From Verrucomicrobiota bacterium (GTDB lineage Bacteria > Verrucomicrobiota > Verrucomicrobiia > Opitutales > Opitutaceae), in the NCBI GenBank assembly GCA_014584295.1, contig JACTNC010000051.1:86866-150865 (forward strand): DNA of 64,000 nt, given 5' to 3'. The translations under genes were made by a program, and so were the position numbers. Within the stretch, counting starts at the first letter, position 1; each line of letters begins with the position of its first letter. This document shows positions 9,241 through 18,781 of this stretch, piece by piece. Under the pieces are notes generated by a model. That model was not told where the DNA came from. It did not search any database and worked only from the letters and a program-made list of their open reading frames with translations.

Positions 9241-10157
9241 GTGCTGTCATCCAGGCCACCGAGTTGAGCTGCTTCTACGGTCTTGTTCTCGGATTGAACA
9301 ACGTCACGTTCACGATCGGGCCTGGCATCACGGGGCTTGTCGGACCCAATGGCGCGGGCAAGAGCACGCTGATAAAGCTCGTGACGGGGCAGATACGGCC
9401 GTCGTCGGGCCGGCTGACGGTGTTTGGCGAGGAGCCATGGAACAATCCAGGTGTTCTTGGACGCATAGGCTACTGCCCCGAGCACGAGCACGTGCATCAG
9501 GATCTGAAGCCGGTCGACTGGCTTCGCTCGCTGGCTGCGCTCTCGGGCGTGCCGCGCGGGGAGACCTTGCAGCGAAGCGAACTCGCGCTCACGGCTGTCG
9601 GACTCTCCAGGGAACACTGGAAGAAGAGGATAGGCACCTATTCGAAGGGCATGAGGCAGCGCGTGAAGCTCGCGCAGGCGCTCCTCCACCGGCCCGGGCT
9701 GGTGATTCTGGATGAACCGATGAACGGGTTGGATCCGATGGGTCGCCATGAGATCGGCGACATTCTCCGCGGTCTGCAGCGCAGCGGCGTGCACATCCTC
9801 ATATCGAGTCACATCCTCGACGAGCTTGAATCCTTGTGCGGCAGTTTCCTGATGCTGAACTGGGGCCGGGCGGTGGCAGGAGGTACCCACCAGGAAATCC
9901 AGGCAAACGCGTCGCGCTGGCCCGAGCAGGTCGTCATCCGAACAGACCGCCCCGATGACGTCGTGGAATGCCTGCGTTCGGCGGGACTGCTTCGTGGCTA
10001 CTATCTCGAGGAGGATCGGGTGGTCGTCTGGGTCAGGCATGCGGAGCGCTTCTATGCGGAATGGACCACCTTGCTTGCGGGTTGCCCTGCGCGAATCTTT
10101 GAAGTGCAAAGCAGGGCCACGACGCTTTCTGGCCTGTTCGAAAAGGTGAACTCATGA
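9237..10157 (+). CDS. ABC transporter ATP-binding protein (second pair)
   Basis: The 306-residue ATPase has Walker A (LVGPNGAGKSTLIKL), an ABC signature variant (YSKGMRQRVKLAQA), Walker B (LVILDEPMNGLDP) and an H-loop (ILISSHILDEL). I chose the ATG at 9237, which overlaps the permease stop by four bases. A longer frame opening at 9162 would run inside the permease gene and lacks homology-like sequence. It pairs with the following permease gene, giving two related exporters, or one heteromeric exporter, from one transcript. Confidence 0.9.
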   Translation: MSAVIQATELSCFYGLVLGLNNVTFTIGPGITGLVGPNGAGKSTLIKLVTGQIRPSSGRLTVFGEEPWNNPGVLGRIGYCPEHEHVHQDLKPVDWLRSLAALSGVPRGETLQRSELALTAVGLSREHWKKRIGTYSKGMRQRVKLAQALLHRPGLVILDEPMNGLDPMGRHEIGDILRGLQRSGVHILISSHILDELESLCGSFLMLNWGRAVAGGTHQEIQANASRWPEQVVIRTDRPDDVVECLRSAGLLRGYYLEEDRVVVWVRHAERFYAEWTTLLAGCPARIFEVQSRATTLSGLFEKVNS

Positions 10158-10987
10158 GCGTTTCCGATCAGCCTCCGCCGATGCCTCCGAATCCGGCCTC
10201 AATCATCGCCGGCTTCACACCTCCTGCAGCGGGAGCGACACCTCTTGCGTCAGTCATTCCCGCCGTGTTGTCGCTCGAACTGAAAGCCTGGATGGGACCG
10301 AAGCTGTGGGTGAAGGTGGTATGTGGGGCGATTGGATTGGTGATCCTGACGCGGCTGTCGCTTTCACGGTCCAATCCGGCTCAGTTCGAGCGCTGGATGC
10401 TGGATATCGTCGCGCTGAGGTTTGTGCCGCTGATGGGCCTCGCGGTGGGTGGCGGCATTCTGCGCAATGCGATCCGTTCGTATACGATCGAGTACCTGTG
10501 GACACGATCGGTGAAAAAGGTCCACCTCGTGATTGCTGCGTGGGTGGCGGCGGTGGTTGTTGTGACGCTGCTGACCATTCCGGGCACGCTGTTGGTGTAC
10601 GCGACGGGAAGTTTTTCCGGCATCGATGGTGTCTGGCGAAATCTTCCGATGACATGCGCCGCGGAATTTGCGCTGATCGTGCCGGTCACGGCGATCGCCG
10701 TCACACTTGGCGTCTGGACGGGAAAGTATATGGTGGTCGGCCTGCTCTATGGTTTTGTTGTGGAGACGGGTATCAGCCGCATGCCGACCAACCTCAACCT
10801 GCTCGCCGTGACGCGCCATGTGGAGGTTCTCTTGAAACACGCGCGTCAGACACTGGAAGGCCCGGGACCGGTGGCCGTTCTGCAGTCGGTTGGCGCGCTG
10901 CTTGTGCTGACTTTTGCGGCGTTGTTGGTATCGTGCATCCTGTTTTCCTGCAAGCAGTACAGCATCGGTGCTGAGAAGGAAACCTGA
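10154..10987 (+). CDS. Membrane protein, probable ABC-2 permease
   Basis: A proline-rich cytoplasmic N-terminus of about 45 residues is followed by five or six hydrophobic segments (VVCGAIGLVILTRLSL, HLVIAAWVAAVVVVTLLTIP, CAAEFALIVPVTAIAVTLGV, VGALLVLTFAALLVSCILFS). The overlap with the preceding ATPase gene and the segment order fit the permease partner of an ABC-2 exporter, although sequence similarity to the first permease is weak. It is the last gene of the overlapping set; a 77-base gap containing an imperfect hairpin (about 10993-11029) follows. Confidence 0.7.
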   Translation: MSVSDQPPPMPPNPASIIAGFTPPAAGATPLASVIPAVLSLELKAWMGPKLWVKVVCGAIGLVILTRLSLSRSNPAQFERWMLDIVALRFVPLMGLAVGGGILRNAIRSYTIEYLWTRSVKKVHLVIAAWVAAVVVVTLLTIPGTLLVYATGSFSGIDGVWRNLPMTCAAEFALIVPVTAIAVTLGVWTGKYMVVGLLYGFVVETGISRMPTNLNLLAVTRHVEVLLKHARQTLEGPGPVAVLQSVGALLVLTFAALLVSCILFSCKQYSIGAEKET

Positions 10988-11064
10988 GTGACGACCGAGG
11001 AAAATGTGGCCGGTGTAACCTTTTCTCTTCGGTCTGGGTTAACAGGGCATACCAAAACTCTTCC

Positions 11065-12480
11065 ATGAAATACTTCACAAGCTTTCTGATGAGTGCGCTG
11101 GCGACAGGAACCCTGCTTACCGCCGCGCCATTCGATCCCGCGCGCGTTTCTGCAGACACCAAGTGGCTTGCGCATGTGGATCTCGACGGACTGAAGGACT
11201 CAAAGGTCGGCAGCTTTATTATCGCGCGCATCAAGTCAGAGCTCGCGAAGAAGGAGCAGACGAAGCTCTCAATCGACTTCGATGGCATACTTCAGCAGAT
11301 TCATTCGCTCACCGCCTATGGAACCTCGTTCGAAGACAGTCCGGAGAACCATTCCGTGCTCCTGGTCCAGGCGGGACCCAAGGCGCAAAGCATCGTTGAA
11401 GGCTTCCTCGCGGGTCAGGAGCTCGCCAACGATGGCAAGGTTCCCTTCAAGACCGTAACCGGAAAGTCATTCCCGACCTACCTTTTCGGCAACGAGATCT
11501 ACCTGACCTTTCCGCGCAAGGATCTCATCCTTATCAGCAGGCAGTTCGACCAGGTTGAGCGTGCCCTCTCCGTGATCGATGGCCGACTGGCGCCGATCAA
11601 GAGGAGTGATCCCCTGATCGCCTCAACGAACCCCGGCGGATTCTTTTTCATCGCCTCCGCGAACGGATTCAACCGGCTCAAGGAGATGCCCGCACAGGCG
11701 CGCCTCCTGCAAAAGGCGGCCGGGGTGCAGGTCGCCCTTGGCGAGACCGGCAGCAACCTCGCTGCGCGCGTCACATTGCTCACAACCGACTCCGAAGTCT
11801 CGACCAACATGACCAAGGTCGTCGAGGGCATGCTCGCGATGGCCTCCTTTGTGCAGATCCAGGACCAGAATCTGAGTCGGCTGACACAAAGCGTCACGGT
11901 CGATCAGTCGGATCGAGCCGTCTCGATCGGCCTGACTTATCCTTCCGATGAGGTCGTCAAGCTCCTGACCACACTCGCCACGGAGCATCGGGCTTCAAAT
12001 ACGACCGCCCCTGCAGCTCCTGCCGCGCCCGAAGTCGCGGACTCGATCGGAGGCGCACAGCTCAAGGTAAACAATGTCGATGCACGAAGCGACAACGGGA
12101 ATCTCGCCCGCAACGCGACCGATTCGAAGCCCGAGACCTATTGGGCGGCAAAGGGGAGCATGCAATGGATTCGCTGTGAGCTGGAATCTCCGAGTCTCCT
12201 CCGCGAGGTGCGCATCGCGTGGAAGGATGGAGATACAAGGAAGATCCGCTTTTCGATCCAGACATCGACCAACGGCTCGCAATGGAAAACCTTGGTGACG
12301 CGCACGAGCTCGGGAAGTAGTTCCGGACTCGAGAGCTACAATGTACCGGACACGGCCACCCAGTGGGTGCGCATCATGGTTCCGAGTGCGCCTGGTGACG
12401 GCGTCACGGCGATTTCAGACCTTCAGTTTTTTGGCGATGCCAATGTCGAATTGCCACCCGCACCGGTGGCGCTCCAATAA
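11065..12480 (+). CDS. Secreted protein of unknown function with C-terminal discoidin-like (F5/8 type C) domain
   Basis: The first 20 residues are a signal peptide (MKYFTSFLMSALATGTLLTA, cleavage near AAP). Residues 20-310 are an uncharacterised region with patterns such as WLAHVDLDGL and LILISRQFDQVERAL that resemble DUF-type surrogates of porin or serpin-like folds; I do not recognise the family. Residues 335-465 read as a discoidin-like carbohydrate-binding beta-sandwich (NLARNATDSKPETYWAAKG ... VRIAWKDGD ... TQWVRIMVP). The ECF sigma gene starts four bases after its stop, so the three genes here may be one transcript. Confidence 0.7.
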   Translation: MKYFTSFLMSALATGTLLTAAPFDPARVSADTKWLAHVDLDGLKDSKVGSFIIARIKSELAKKEQTKLSIDFDGILQQIHSLTAYGTSFEDSPENHSVLLVQAGPKAQSIVEGFLAGQELANDGKVPFKTVTGKSFPTYLFGNEIYLTFPRKDLILISRQFDQVERALSVIDGRLAPIKRSDPLIASTNPGGFFFIASANGFNRLKEMPAQARLLQKAAGVQVALGETGSNLAARVTLLTTDSEVSTNMTKVVEGMLAMASFVQIQDQNLSRLTQSVTVDQSDRAVSIGLTYPSDEVVKLLTTLATEHRASNTTAPAAPAAPEVADSIGGAQLKVNNVDARSDNGNLARNATDSKPETYWAAKGSMQWIRCELESPSLLREVRIAWKDGDTRKIRFSIQTSTNGSQWKTLVTRTSSGSSSGLESYNVPDTATQWVRIMVPSAPGDGVTAISDLQFFGDANVELPPAPVALQ

Positions 12481-12483
12481 GCG

Positions 12484-13086
12484 GTGTCGTTGATCCGTGA
12501 CTCCATGCCTGCAGCCCCCGAGACCGAGATCATGATGCCTGACCGCCCCGCGTATGAGGCGACAAGCAGCGAGGCTCCCGATTTTGCCGGAGATCCGGAG
12601 GCATTTGCGCGGTTGGTCAGGGAGCATCAGGACAGACTTTGCAACTTCCTTCGGCGCTACACGCGGAACCGGCAGGATGCGGAGGACCTTGCTCAGGACA
12701 CCTTCGTCAAGGCCTACAAGAACCTGCATCGCTACGAACACCGCACGAGTTTTGCCGCGTGGCTCTACACGATCGCGCGGCGCACGCTGTACAATCACCA
12801 TCGTGACACCCGCAGGACCGAGGAGCTCGATTTCGATGTCGCCTGCGATACTGCCACTCCATCCGCATCCGTGGAGCACGCGGAACAGAACGATTCGGTG
12901 TGGCAGTATGTCCGCCAGCTCAAGTCCCCGTACCAGGAAGTGGTCGTCCTCAAGTACCTTGAGGAGATGTCCATTGAAGAAATCGCAAAGGTGCTCAACC
13001 GCTCGCAGACCGGGGTGAAGATCCTCCTCTTTCGCGCCCGCAATCAACTCCGCAAACTTCATCCAGCTCCGCTGTCGCAGTCATGA
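12484..13086 (+). CDS. ECF-type RNA polymerase sigma factor
   Basis: The protein has a region 2 (FARLVREHQDRLCNFLRRYT, DAEDLAQDTFVKAYKNLHRY) and a region 4 helix-turn-helix (EVVVLKYLEEMSIEEIAKVL followed by NRSQTGVKILLFRAR). There is no region 3, so it is an ECF sigma factor. The GTG at 12484 gives 200 residues, and an ATG at 12505 is an alternative start. Neither has a strong ribosome binding site. Its stop overlaps the next gene by four bases, the usual arrangement for a sigma factor and its membrane anti-sigma partner. Confidence 0.9.
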   Translation: MSLIRDSMPAAPETEIMMPDRPAYEATSSEAPDFAGDPEAFARLVREHQDRLCNFLRRYTRNRQDAEDLAQDTFVKAYKNLHRYEHRTSFAAWLYTIARRTLYNHHRDTRRTEELDFDVACDTATPSASVEHAEQNDSVWQYVRQLKSPYQEVVVLKYLEEMSIEEIAKVLNRSQTGVKILLFRARNQLRKLHPAPLSQS

Positions 13087-13637
13087 AAACCTTTCTCCAA
13101 AAATTACTGATTCGTTGGTACCATGTGAGCGACAAACCGCTGCCCGACTGGCTTGCGCGCGCCTGTGAGCGCACCCCCGAGCTCGCGCGGGAGCGGGATG
13201 TCGAAGGTGCCCTTTCCCAGCGCCTTCGCAGCGATGTGCGCCCCGCGCAAAGCGGTGCGTCGCCCTACCTTGCCCAGCGCGTAGCGCGTGCGGTCAGGGA
13301 GATCCCCAAGGCCCGCAAATCGTCAAAGGGGTCCCTTCTTCCTCAGCTCACCTGGGTGGCTGCGGCCTGTGTCGTGGCATTGATTGTTGTACGCCTGGAG
13401 TTCCTGGGTGGCCGAAAGGGGGTGATTCCCGACATGGAAACCCATCAGACAGCAGTCGTGTCGCCACAGTCATCCCTCCCAGCGCCGCAGGTCGCATCCC
13501 CTGCGGCTGGAATACCCGGCTGGGTCAATCCGCTCGATCAGGAAGTCGATGACGTGATCGCCGACGCCCGGGGGGCGCTGCAATTCCTCGCCACAAGCTT
13601 CCTGCCGACAGGCGCAAGACAAAATACCTCAGGCTGA
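13083..13637 (+). CDS. Single-pass membrane protein, probable anti-sigma factor
   Basis: The 184-residue protein has a cytoplasmic N-terminal half of about 90 residues rich in Arg, one membrane segment (LTWVAAACVVALIVVRLEF, about residues 98-116) and an extracytoplasmic tail with Pro-rich spacing. This layout and the four-base overlap with the ECF sigma gene fit an anti-sigma regulator. No zinc-binding HxxxCxxC motif is present, so it does not belong to the ZAS class and the assignment rests on context. Confidence 0.6.
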   Translation: MKTFLQKLLIRWYHVSDKPLPDWLARACERTPELARERDVEGALSQRLRSDVRPAQSGASPYLAQRVARAVREIPKARKSSKGSLLPQLTWVAAACVVALIVVRLEFLGGRKGVIPDMETHQTAVVSPQSSLPAPQVASPAAGIPGWVNPLDQEVDDVIADARGALQFLATSFLPTGARQNTSG

Positions 13638-13777
13638 GATCGCAGTTTCCGAAAGATAGGGTGAGGGAACACCGGCGGATCATCAGCCCGTTGTTCGGAT
13701 TTCCAAGTCCTCCAGAGAGAGCAAAGGTGTTAAACACCACAGAACATAGTCAAGAGACCGCCTTAAACAAAGTTGCT

Positions 13778-13803
13778 GCCCGCCGCTCTGGAAGCGGGCT
13801 TTG
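13778..13803. terminator. Possible hairpin terminator between convergent genes
   Basis: GCCCGC at 13778-13783 pairs with GCGGGC at 13794-13799 across a 10-base loop, and three T residues follow. It lies between the convergent anti-sigma and sulfatase genes, where a bidirectional terminator would be useful. The T run is short, so this is only a weak call. Confidence 0.3.
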
Positions 13804-13813
13804 CCGCGTCCGG

Positions 13814-15322
13814 CTAGAATTTGGCGGAGGCCATCGGCTTCAGCTTCCAATAGTCGTTGCTGACGTGGGCGGTGACGAAAAGTTCTGAGGCGCGTTTGAC
13901 GATTTCGGGATGCTCGACGGCGACATCCTTGGATTCGCGGATGTCGTTCTTCAGATCATAGATATGGATTGGCGCATCCGGCGTCTTGAGCCGGATTGCC
14001 TTCCATCGTCCGCCGATCAGAAGCGCCTGGCTCACGCCGCGCTCGTAGAATTCCCAATACAGGTAGTCATGATCGAGCTGTTTTCCCTTTCCGGTCAGGG
14101 TGGGAACAATGCTGATGCCGTCGCGTGGATCTGAAACGGGGATGCCTGCGATCTCGGCCCAGGTGACGAGCAAATCACCGAAGTAGCCGACATGATCTGA
14201 CACGGTGCCTGGTGCGATCTTTCCGGGCCAGCGTGCGATGAAGGGAACGCGGATTCCTCCGTCGGTGAGGCTGCGCTTGATGCCGCTCAGCGGACCGCTG
14301 ACGTTGAAGAACTTTGTATCATAGTGGGGTCCGCCTTCCGTGTGGGCTCCGTTGTCGCTCGAGAAAATGACCAAGGTGTGATCATCAAGTCCGAGCTCCT
14401 TGAGGTGATTGAGGATGGCTCCGATGTCGCGGTCCATGCGGGTGACCATCGCGGCGTGGTTGCGATTCGAGTCGGTCCAGGGTTCCGAGGCGTAGATGCC
14501 TTGATCGGGAACCTCATTGCCGTCGCCCAGGGCGGTCTTGCGTTCGCCGTTCGCGTGGGGAGTCACGAGGGCAAGGAACAGGAAGAAGGGCTGCTTCTGG
14601 TTGCGGGTGATGAAGTCGAGGGACTCCTGCGCGAAGACGTCGTCGATGTAGACCTTGCGCTCGACGGAGTAGCCCGTGCCCTCCGCCTTGCCGACCTTTA
14701 TGAGATCATTGGGCAGGTCGACCCGCTGTCCGTTTCGCCAGACGTGATCCGGGTAGTGGTTGTGGGCGTGGCTTTGGTTGATGAATCCGAACTGATAGCT
14801 GAATCCCTGGCGCGACGGCTCGCCGGGGCTGCCGAGTTCGCCGAGGCCCCATTTGCCGATCAAACCGGTCGCGTAGCCGCCCTTTTGAAGAATGCTCGCG
14901 ATCGTGATGTCGCTTGCCTGCAGCGTCTGCGCGTCATAGTTGCCGAATCCCGCATTGCCGCGGACTCTCGTGTGCCCCAGGTGCTGGCCCGTCATGAGCA
15001 CGCTTCGCGAGGGTGCGCACACCGTGCTGCCGGCGTAGAATTGGGTGAAGCGCATGCCCTCGGTCGCCATGCGATCGATGTTGGGCGTCTTGATCTTCGT
15101 TTGACCGTAACAACCAACCTCGCCGTAACCAAGATCGTCGGCGAGGATGAAGATGATGTTCGGCTGCCGGGGCGCGGGGCGGGGGCCGGCGGCATGGGTG
15201 ATTGTGGTTGATGAGAGAACCAAGGCTGCGGCAGTCACGACCGCGGGCAGACGCAAGGCATTCCTGTGTGCAAGCCCATGCAGGAGCTTCAAGACGAGGG
15301 AGGGCATGGCGATTTTCATCAT
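13814..15322 (-). CDS. Secreted sulfatase (formylglycine type)
   Basis: The protein carries the sulfatase signature CAPSRSVLMTGQ, whose Cys is matured to formylglycine, and the N-terminal metal site NIIFILADDLGYGEVGCYGQ. A later conserved motif is LVIFSSDNGAH. A signal-peptide-like stretch (LPAVVTAAALVLSSTTITHAA) lies near the N-terminus, so the enzyme is exported. I use the ATG at 15322 (502 residues); an upstream start at 15349 is possible. It is the last gene of a run after the TonB receptor and esterase genes. It probably removes sulfate from a polysaccharide or small sulfate ester; the substrate is unknown. Confidence 0.85.
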   Translation of the reverse strand: MMKIAMPSLVLKLLHGLAHRNALRLPAVVTAAALVLSSTTITHAAGPRPAPRQPNIIFILADDLGYGEVGCYGQTKIKTPNIDRMATEGMRFTQFYAGSTVCAPSRSVLMTGQHLGHTRVRGNAGFGNYDAQTLQASDITIASILQKGGYATGLIGKWGLGELGSPGEPSRQGFSYQFGFINQSHAHNHYPDHVWRNGQRVDLPNDLIKVGKAEGTGYSVERKVYIDDVFAQESLDFITRNQKQPFFLFLALVTPHANGERKTALGDGNEVPDQGIYASEPWTDSNRNHAAMVTRMDRDIGAILNHLKELGLDDHTLVIFSSDNGAHTEGGPHYDTKFFNVSGPLSGIKRSLTDGGIRVPFIARWPGKIAPGTVSDHVGYFGDLLVTWAEIAGIPVSDPRDGISIVPTLTGKGKQLDHDYLYWEFYERGVSQALLIGGRWKAIRLKTPDAPIHIYDLKNDIRESKDVAVEHPEIVKRASELFVTAHVSNDYWKLKPMASAKF

Positions 15323-15419
15323 GATGGAGGGCCAGCGTAGGCTTCCCAATGCCCGGTGTCGATTGCCGAGCCGGGTGAACTTGCTCGGCGTTAACCTGAC
15401 CGACCCCCGCGATCAGCGG

Positions 15420-16340
15420 TCACTGAAATGCGGTGCGCAACGCATGGACCAGCGCGGGCGTGCGCGACTCTCCGTGGTCGCACTTTTCGAAAAGGAAAAA
15501 CTCAGAGGGGATTCCGTGCGCCACCAGGTCCGCGGCGAGTTCGCGGGCGTTGTCCACCTGACGCCGGGCAACGATCAGCTCAGCGCGACTGGCTAGCCGG
15601 GGATCACTGGAGGGAGTCTGCTCGAGTGATCCCACGGTGATGACGACGCGGGCCGAGGTGGAGGAGGCGCGGGAAGTTTTGAGCCACGAAGCTTTCTCCG
15701 TCAGAATGAAACGATGGTTCCACCAGATGGAGGGACTCGCCGCGACGTAGCGTTGGAAAGCAGAGGGGCGGGTGAACAGGGTGTGAAGCACCAGGAGGCC
15801 GCCATAGGAGTGACCGAAGATCGTCTGCCGCGCGGGATCTATCGGGAAGGAAGCGGCGATGCGGGGTTTCAGTTCCTTTTCAATGAAGTCGAGAAAACGA
15901 TCGGCACCGCCTTGGGGGTTGCCGGACAGGTCGCCCGTCGCGGAAAGATCCGGCGCCGGAGGCGTGTAGTCCTCGGCACGTGCGCGCAGGTCGATGGGCG
16001 CATCGCCGGGATAACCGATGCCGACCACGATGCCTGGCACGAGACCGCCTGGGTTGGTGCGATGTTCGGCGAGTTGGAGGAGCGTCGCGGCCACCGGGTA
16101 GGTGGCATTCCCGTCGAGAAGGTAGAGGACAGGATAGCCGGCTGGCGGTGGCGGAGTTGACGGTACAAACACCCAGATGCGATAGGTGCGCCCGGTGGAA
16201 GAGGATACGATGTCCAGCCTCCGTGCCCGGATGCCCAGTGGAGCATCCGGCCAGGGAGCGGCTGAAGCATTTTTCGCGTCTGCCCGTACGCACGCTGCGG
16301 TGGCGAAGATCGCGAGAAGCAGCGAAAGGGAGGTTCGCAT
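15420..16340 (-). CDS. Secreted esterase of the enterochelin esterase / esterase D type
   Basis: A signal peptide (MRTSLSLLLAIFATAACVRA) precedes an alpha/beta-hydrolase domain with the nucleophile motif GHSYGGLLVLHTLF and an acidic-His end (FEKCDHGESR). The order of motifs and the FVPSTPPPPAGYPVLYLLDG stretch match the putative esterase family (PF00756) that includes IroE/Fes. It is downstream of a TonB-dependent siderophore receptor gene on the same strand. Hydrolysis of an imported ferric siderophore in the periplasm is a reasonable inference from that pairing. Confidence 0.8.
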   Translation of the reverse strand: MRTSLSLLLAIFATAACVRADAKNASAAPWPDAPLGIRARRLDIVSSSTGRTYRIWVFVPSTPPPPAGYPVLYLLDGNATYPVAATLLQLAEHRTNPGGLVPGIVVGIGYPGDAPIDLRARAEDYTPPAPDLSATGDLSGNPQGGADRFLDFIEKELKPRIAASFPIDPARQTIFGHSYGGLLVLHTLFTRPSAFQRYVAASPSIWWNHRFILTEKASWLKTSRASSTSARVVITVGSLEQTPSSDPRLASRAELIVARRQVDNARELAADLVAHGIPSEFFLFEKCDHGESRTPALVHALRTAFQ

Positions 16341-16411
16341 GGCGGGTGACGTCGGATTGAGGTGTCGTTGAAAACGGATGCAGGATCGTCGCTCGTCGTC
16401 ATGCCGGGCGA

Positions 16412-16448
16412 CGGTCAGCGGAGCAAGCCGACCTTGTGCTGCTGACCG
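16412..16448. repeat. Inverted repeat between receptor and esterase genes
   Basis: CGGTCAGC at 16412-16419 and GCTGACCG at 16441-16448 are exact complements with a 21-base spacer. They fall in the 138-base gap between the TonB receptor stop and the esterase start. An mRNA stem or a protein site are both possible; there is no T run for a standard terminator. Confidence 0.4.
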
Positions 16449-16478
16449 CCGCAGGATGGGCAGTTTTGAGACGGGTGT

Positions 16479-18671
16479 CTACCAGACGTAGCGCAGGCTG
16501 AGTGTCACGCTGCGGCTCGGACCGTACCACGCGGCACCTGGGGCGGTCGAACTGGCCACGTAGCGCTTGTCGGCGAGATTGGTGCCGCTGAGGCGGACGC
16601 TCGCGCCGGCTGCCGAGGGAAGGAGTCGCGAGAGATCGTAGGAGAGGCTGGCGTCGAAGAGTGTGAATTCAGGGATCTGAATGGTGTTGGTGTCGTTTCC
16701 GAACGTTTCTCCGGTATAGCGCACGCCCGCGCCGATCGTCAGGCCGCCGAGCGTGCCTGTCTTGAAATACTGCGTGAGCCAGAGGGAGGCAATGTGTTCG
16801 GGGACAGCGGCGAGCCGGTTGCCGCTGGCGGGACCGCCGGTTGTGGTCTTCGAAATCTCCGAATCGAGAAACGTGTACGTCGCGATGAGGTCCAGATCGT
16901 GGACAAGCTCGGCGCGTCCCTCGAATTCGATGCCCTGCGTGGTGGCCTCGCTGACCTGATTGTAGCGGGCGGGTGTCGGGATCACCCGGAAGAGGCGGTT
17001 TTGCTCAACCAGTCTGAAGCCGGAGAGGGTGAACAGGGCGTTTGATCCGGCGGGCTTGTACTTCACGCCGATCTCGAACTGCTCGGACTTGGTCGGACTG
17101 GTGAGCGGTTTGCCGTTGGCGTCGTGCAGCGTGTAGGGATCGGCGGAAAACGACGTGGCGTAGCTGGCAAATGGCGCGAGGCCGTTGTCCATCGAATGGA
17201 TCAACCCCGCGCGCCATGTGGTGGCCTCGGGCGACTGGTTAACCTTGCCCACCGTTGCTGATGTGGCGGAGTCGGTGTAGTCGATGTCGTAGAGGTCGTG
17301 GCGAATGCCGAGCGTGGCGTGGAACTTTCCGAGGACTGCCTGCTCCTGGGCGTAGAATCCGGTTTGCTGCTCGGTGACAGCCAGGTCGCTCTGGGGTGCG
17401 GTCGCCTTGATTGCGGCGACGTTCACTCCGGTGTAGACCGGGTTGTAGATGTTGATCGGCGAGGCGGTTCCCACCACGCGGGTGTGCACCCAGTCGGAGT
17501 GAATGTAGTCCACACCGCCGAGCAGCGTGTGGGCGATTTTGCCGGTTTTGAATTTGGCCTGGAGGTGCGAGTCGATGGTCAGGTTGTCGCTGTCGCCATA
17601 CCCCCAGATGGAACGGCGGTTGTAGCTGCCAGTGGTGAGGTTGGCGTCCGCCGGTGTGCCCGCGATGCCGCGGTATTCGGTATCGATGTAGGCGTAGCGG
17701 AGATTCTGGCGAAGGGTGAGCGTGGAGTTCAGAATGTGCTCAAACTGGTAACCGAGACCGTACTGGGTTCGGTCGAAGAGATTCCAGTCCGGTTCGCCAA
17801 GGAAAGTGGAGGGGTCGAGTTGGAACCCATTCGTACCGGGTTTGAGGGTGCCCGTCTGCGGAAGGAACTGGTAGGTCGAGCCGCCTTCGTCCTTCTGGTA
17901 CTGGGTCAGGAAAGTCAGGCGGGTTCGTTTGCTGATGTTCCAGGTCAGGCTGGGGGCAACGAACAGCCGTCGCAGGTCCGAGTGGTCAACTTCCGATCCG
18001 CCGTCGCGCACGAGACCGACAACCCGATGGAGCAGGGTACGGTCACTGCTGCCACCACTGACGTCAAAGGCACCTTCCAGGGAACCGTGACTGTCCGCTT
18101 GGGCAAAAACGGTTTGAGGGAGCCCAATGCCGGGGCGCTTGCTGACGGAGTTGACCACTCCGCCGGGGGAGACTGCGCCGTAGAGAACGGCGGACGGGCC
18201 CTTCAGGACCTCGACGCGCTCGAGTCCGAAGACATCGAACTGGGCGCGCGTCCATTGCCCGCCGCTCGGAGCGCGCAGGCCGTCGAGGTAGACATTGTTT
18301 GAGAATCCGCCTGCGTCGTAGCCGCGGATCTTGAAGGAGTCGGTACGACTGTCGACGCCTTGGAAATCGGATTGCACCCCGGCGGTGTAGGCGACCGCAT
18401 CGGTGAGCCGCTGGACGCCGCGGGTATCGAGCTCCGAGCGGGTGATGACGGAGAGCGACTGAGGCGTGTCCATCAGCGCCGTGGTGACGCGCGTTCCGGC
18501 CGCGCTGTCGGTGGCAATCTTCTGGCCGACGATCTGCAGCGGTTCGAGGGTGACAACCCCTTCAGCCATGTCGGCCTGCTGGGCAGTGGCCGTGATCGGA
18601 AGGAGGCCCATCAGGCCGATGGTAAGGAAACGACGCAGTGACCGGAGGTCAGAGGTTCGGGAGGTTTGCAT
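16479..18671 (-). CDS. TonB-dependent siderophore receptor
   Basis: After a signal peptide (FLTIGLMGLLPITATAQ) the protein has a plug domain (TALMDTPQSLSVITRSELDT, then GVQRLTDAVAYTAGV and KIRGYDAGGFSNNVYLDGLR, VEVLKGPSAVLYGAVSPGGV) and a C-terminal beta-barrel ending in the aromatic VTLSLRYVW. The plug motifs are those of ferric-siderophore receptors of the FhuA/FoxA type. I use the ATG at 18671 (730 residues) rather than 18713, because the shorter form begins directly with a plausible signal peptide. There is no STN domain, so it should not signal through FecR. An iron-responsive inverted repeat lies upstream. Confidence 0.9.
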   Translation of the reverse strand: MQTSRTSDLRSLRRFLTIGLMGLLPITATAQQADMAEGVVTLEPLQIVGQKIATDSAAGTRVTTALMDTPQSLSVITRSELDTRGVQRLTDAVAYTAGVQSDFQGVDSRTDSFKIRGYDAGGFSNNVYLDGLRAPSGGQWTRAQFDVFGLERVEVLKGPSAVLYGAVSPGGVVNSVSKRPGIGLPQTVFAQADSHGSLEGAFDVSGGSSDRTLLHRVVGLVRDGGSEVDHSDLRRLFVAPSLTWNISKRTRLTFLTQYQKDEGGSTYQFLPQTGTLKPGTNGFQLDPSTFLGEPDWNLFDRTQYGLGYQFEHILNSTLTLRQNLRYAYIDTEYRGIAGTPADANLTTGSYNRRSIWGYGDSDNLTIDSHLQAKFKTGKIAHTLLGGVDYIHSDWVHTRVVGTASPINIYNPVYTGVNVAAIKATAPQSDLAVTEQQTGFYAQEQAVLGKFHATLGIRHDLYDIDYTDSATSATVGKVNQSPEATTWRAGLIHSMDNGLAPFASYATSFSADPYTLHDANGKPLTSPTKSEQFEIGVKYKPAGSNALFTLSGFRLVEQNRLFRVIPTPARYNQVSEATTQGIEFEGRAELVHDLDLIATYTFLDSEISKTTTGGPASGNRLAAVPEHIASLWLTQYFKTGTLGGLTIGAGVRYTGETFGNDTNTIQIPEFTLFDASLSYDLSRLLPSAAGASVRLSGTNLADKRYVASSTAPGAAWYGPSRSVTLSLRYVW

Positions 18672-18781
18672 GGAAAAAAGACCGGCGGGCGTGAACGCGG
18701 AGGGCCGTAACACGCCTCAAAAATGGACTGAAAAGATATTAGGATTCAGTATCAGTAGAATGAGAGCCGTTACCCCTCAAC

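Noticed and set aside
14324..15211. 295-codon plus-strand frame
   Set aside because: It is antisense to the sulfatase gene and has no recognisable domain.
17298..18302. 334-codon plus-strand frame
   Set aside because: It is antisense to the TonB receptor plug and barrel; its composition is that of a shadow.
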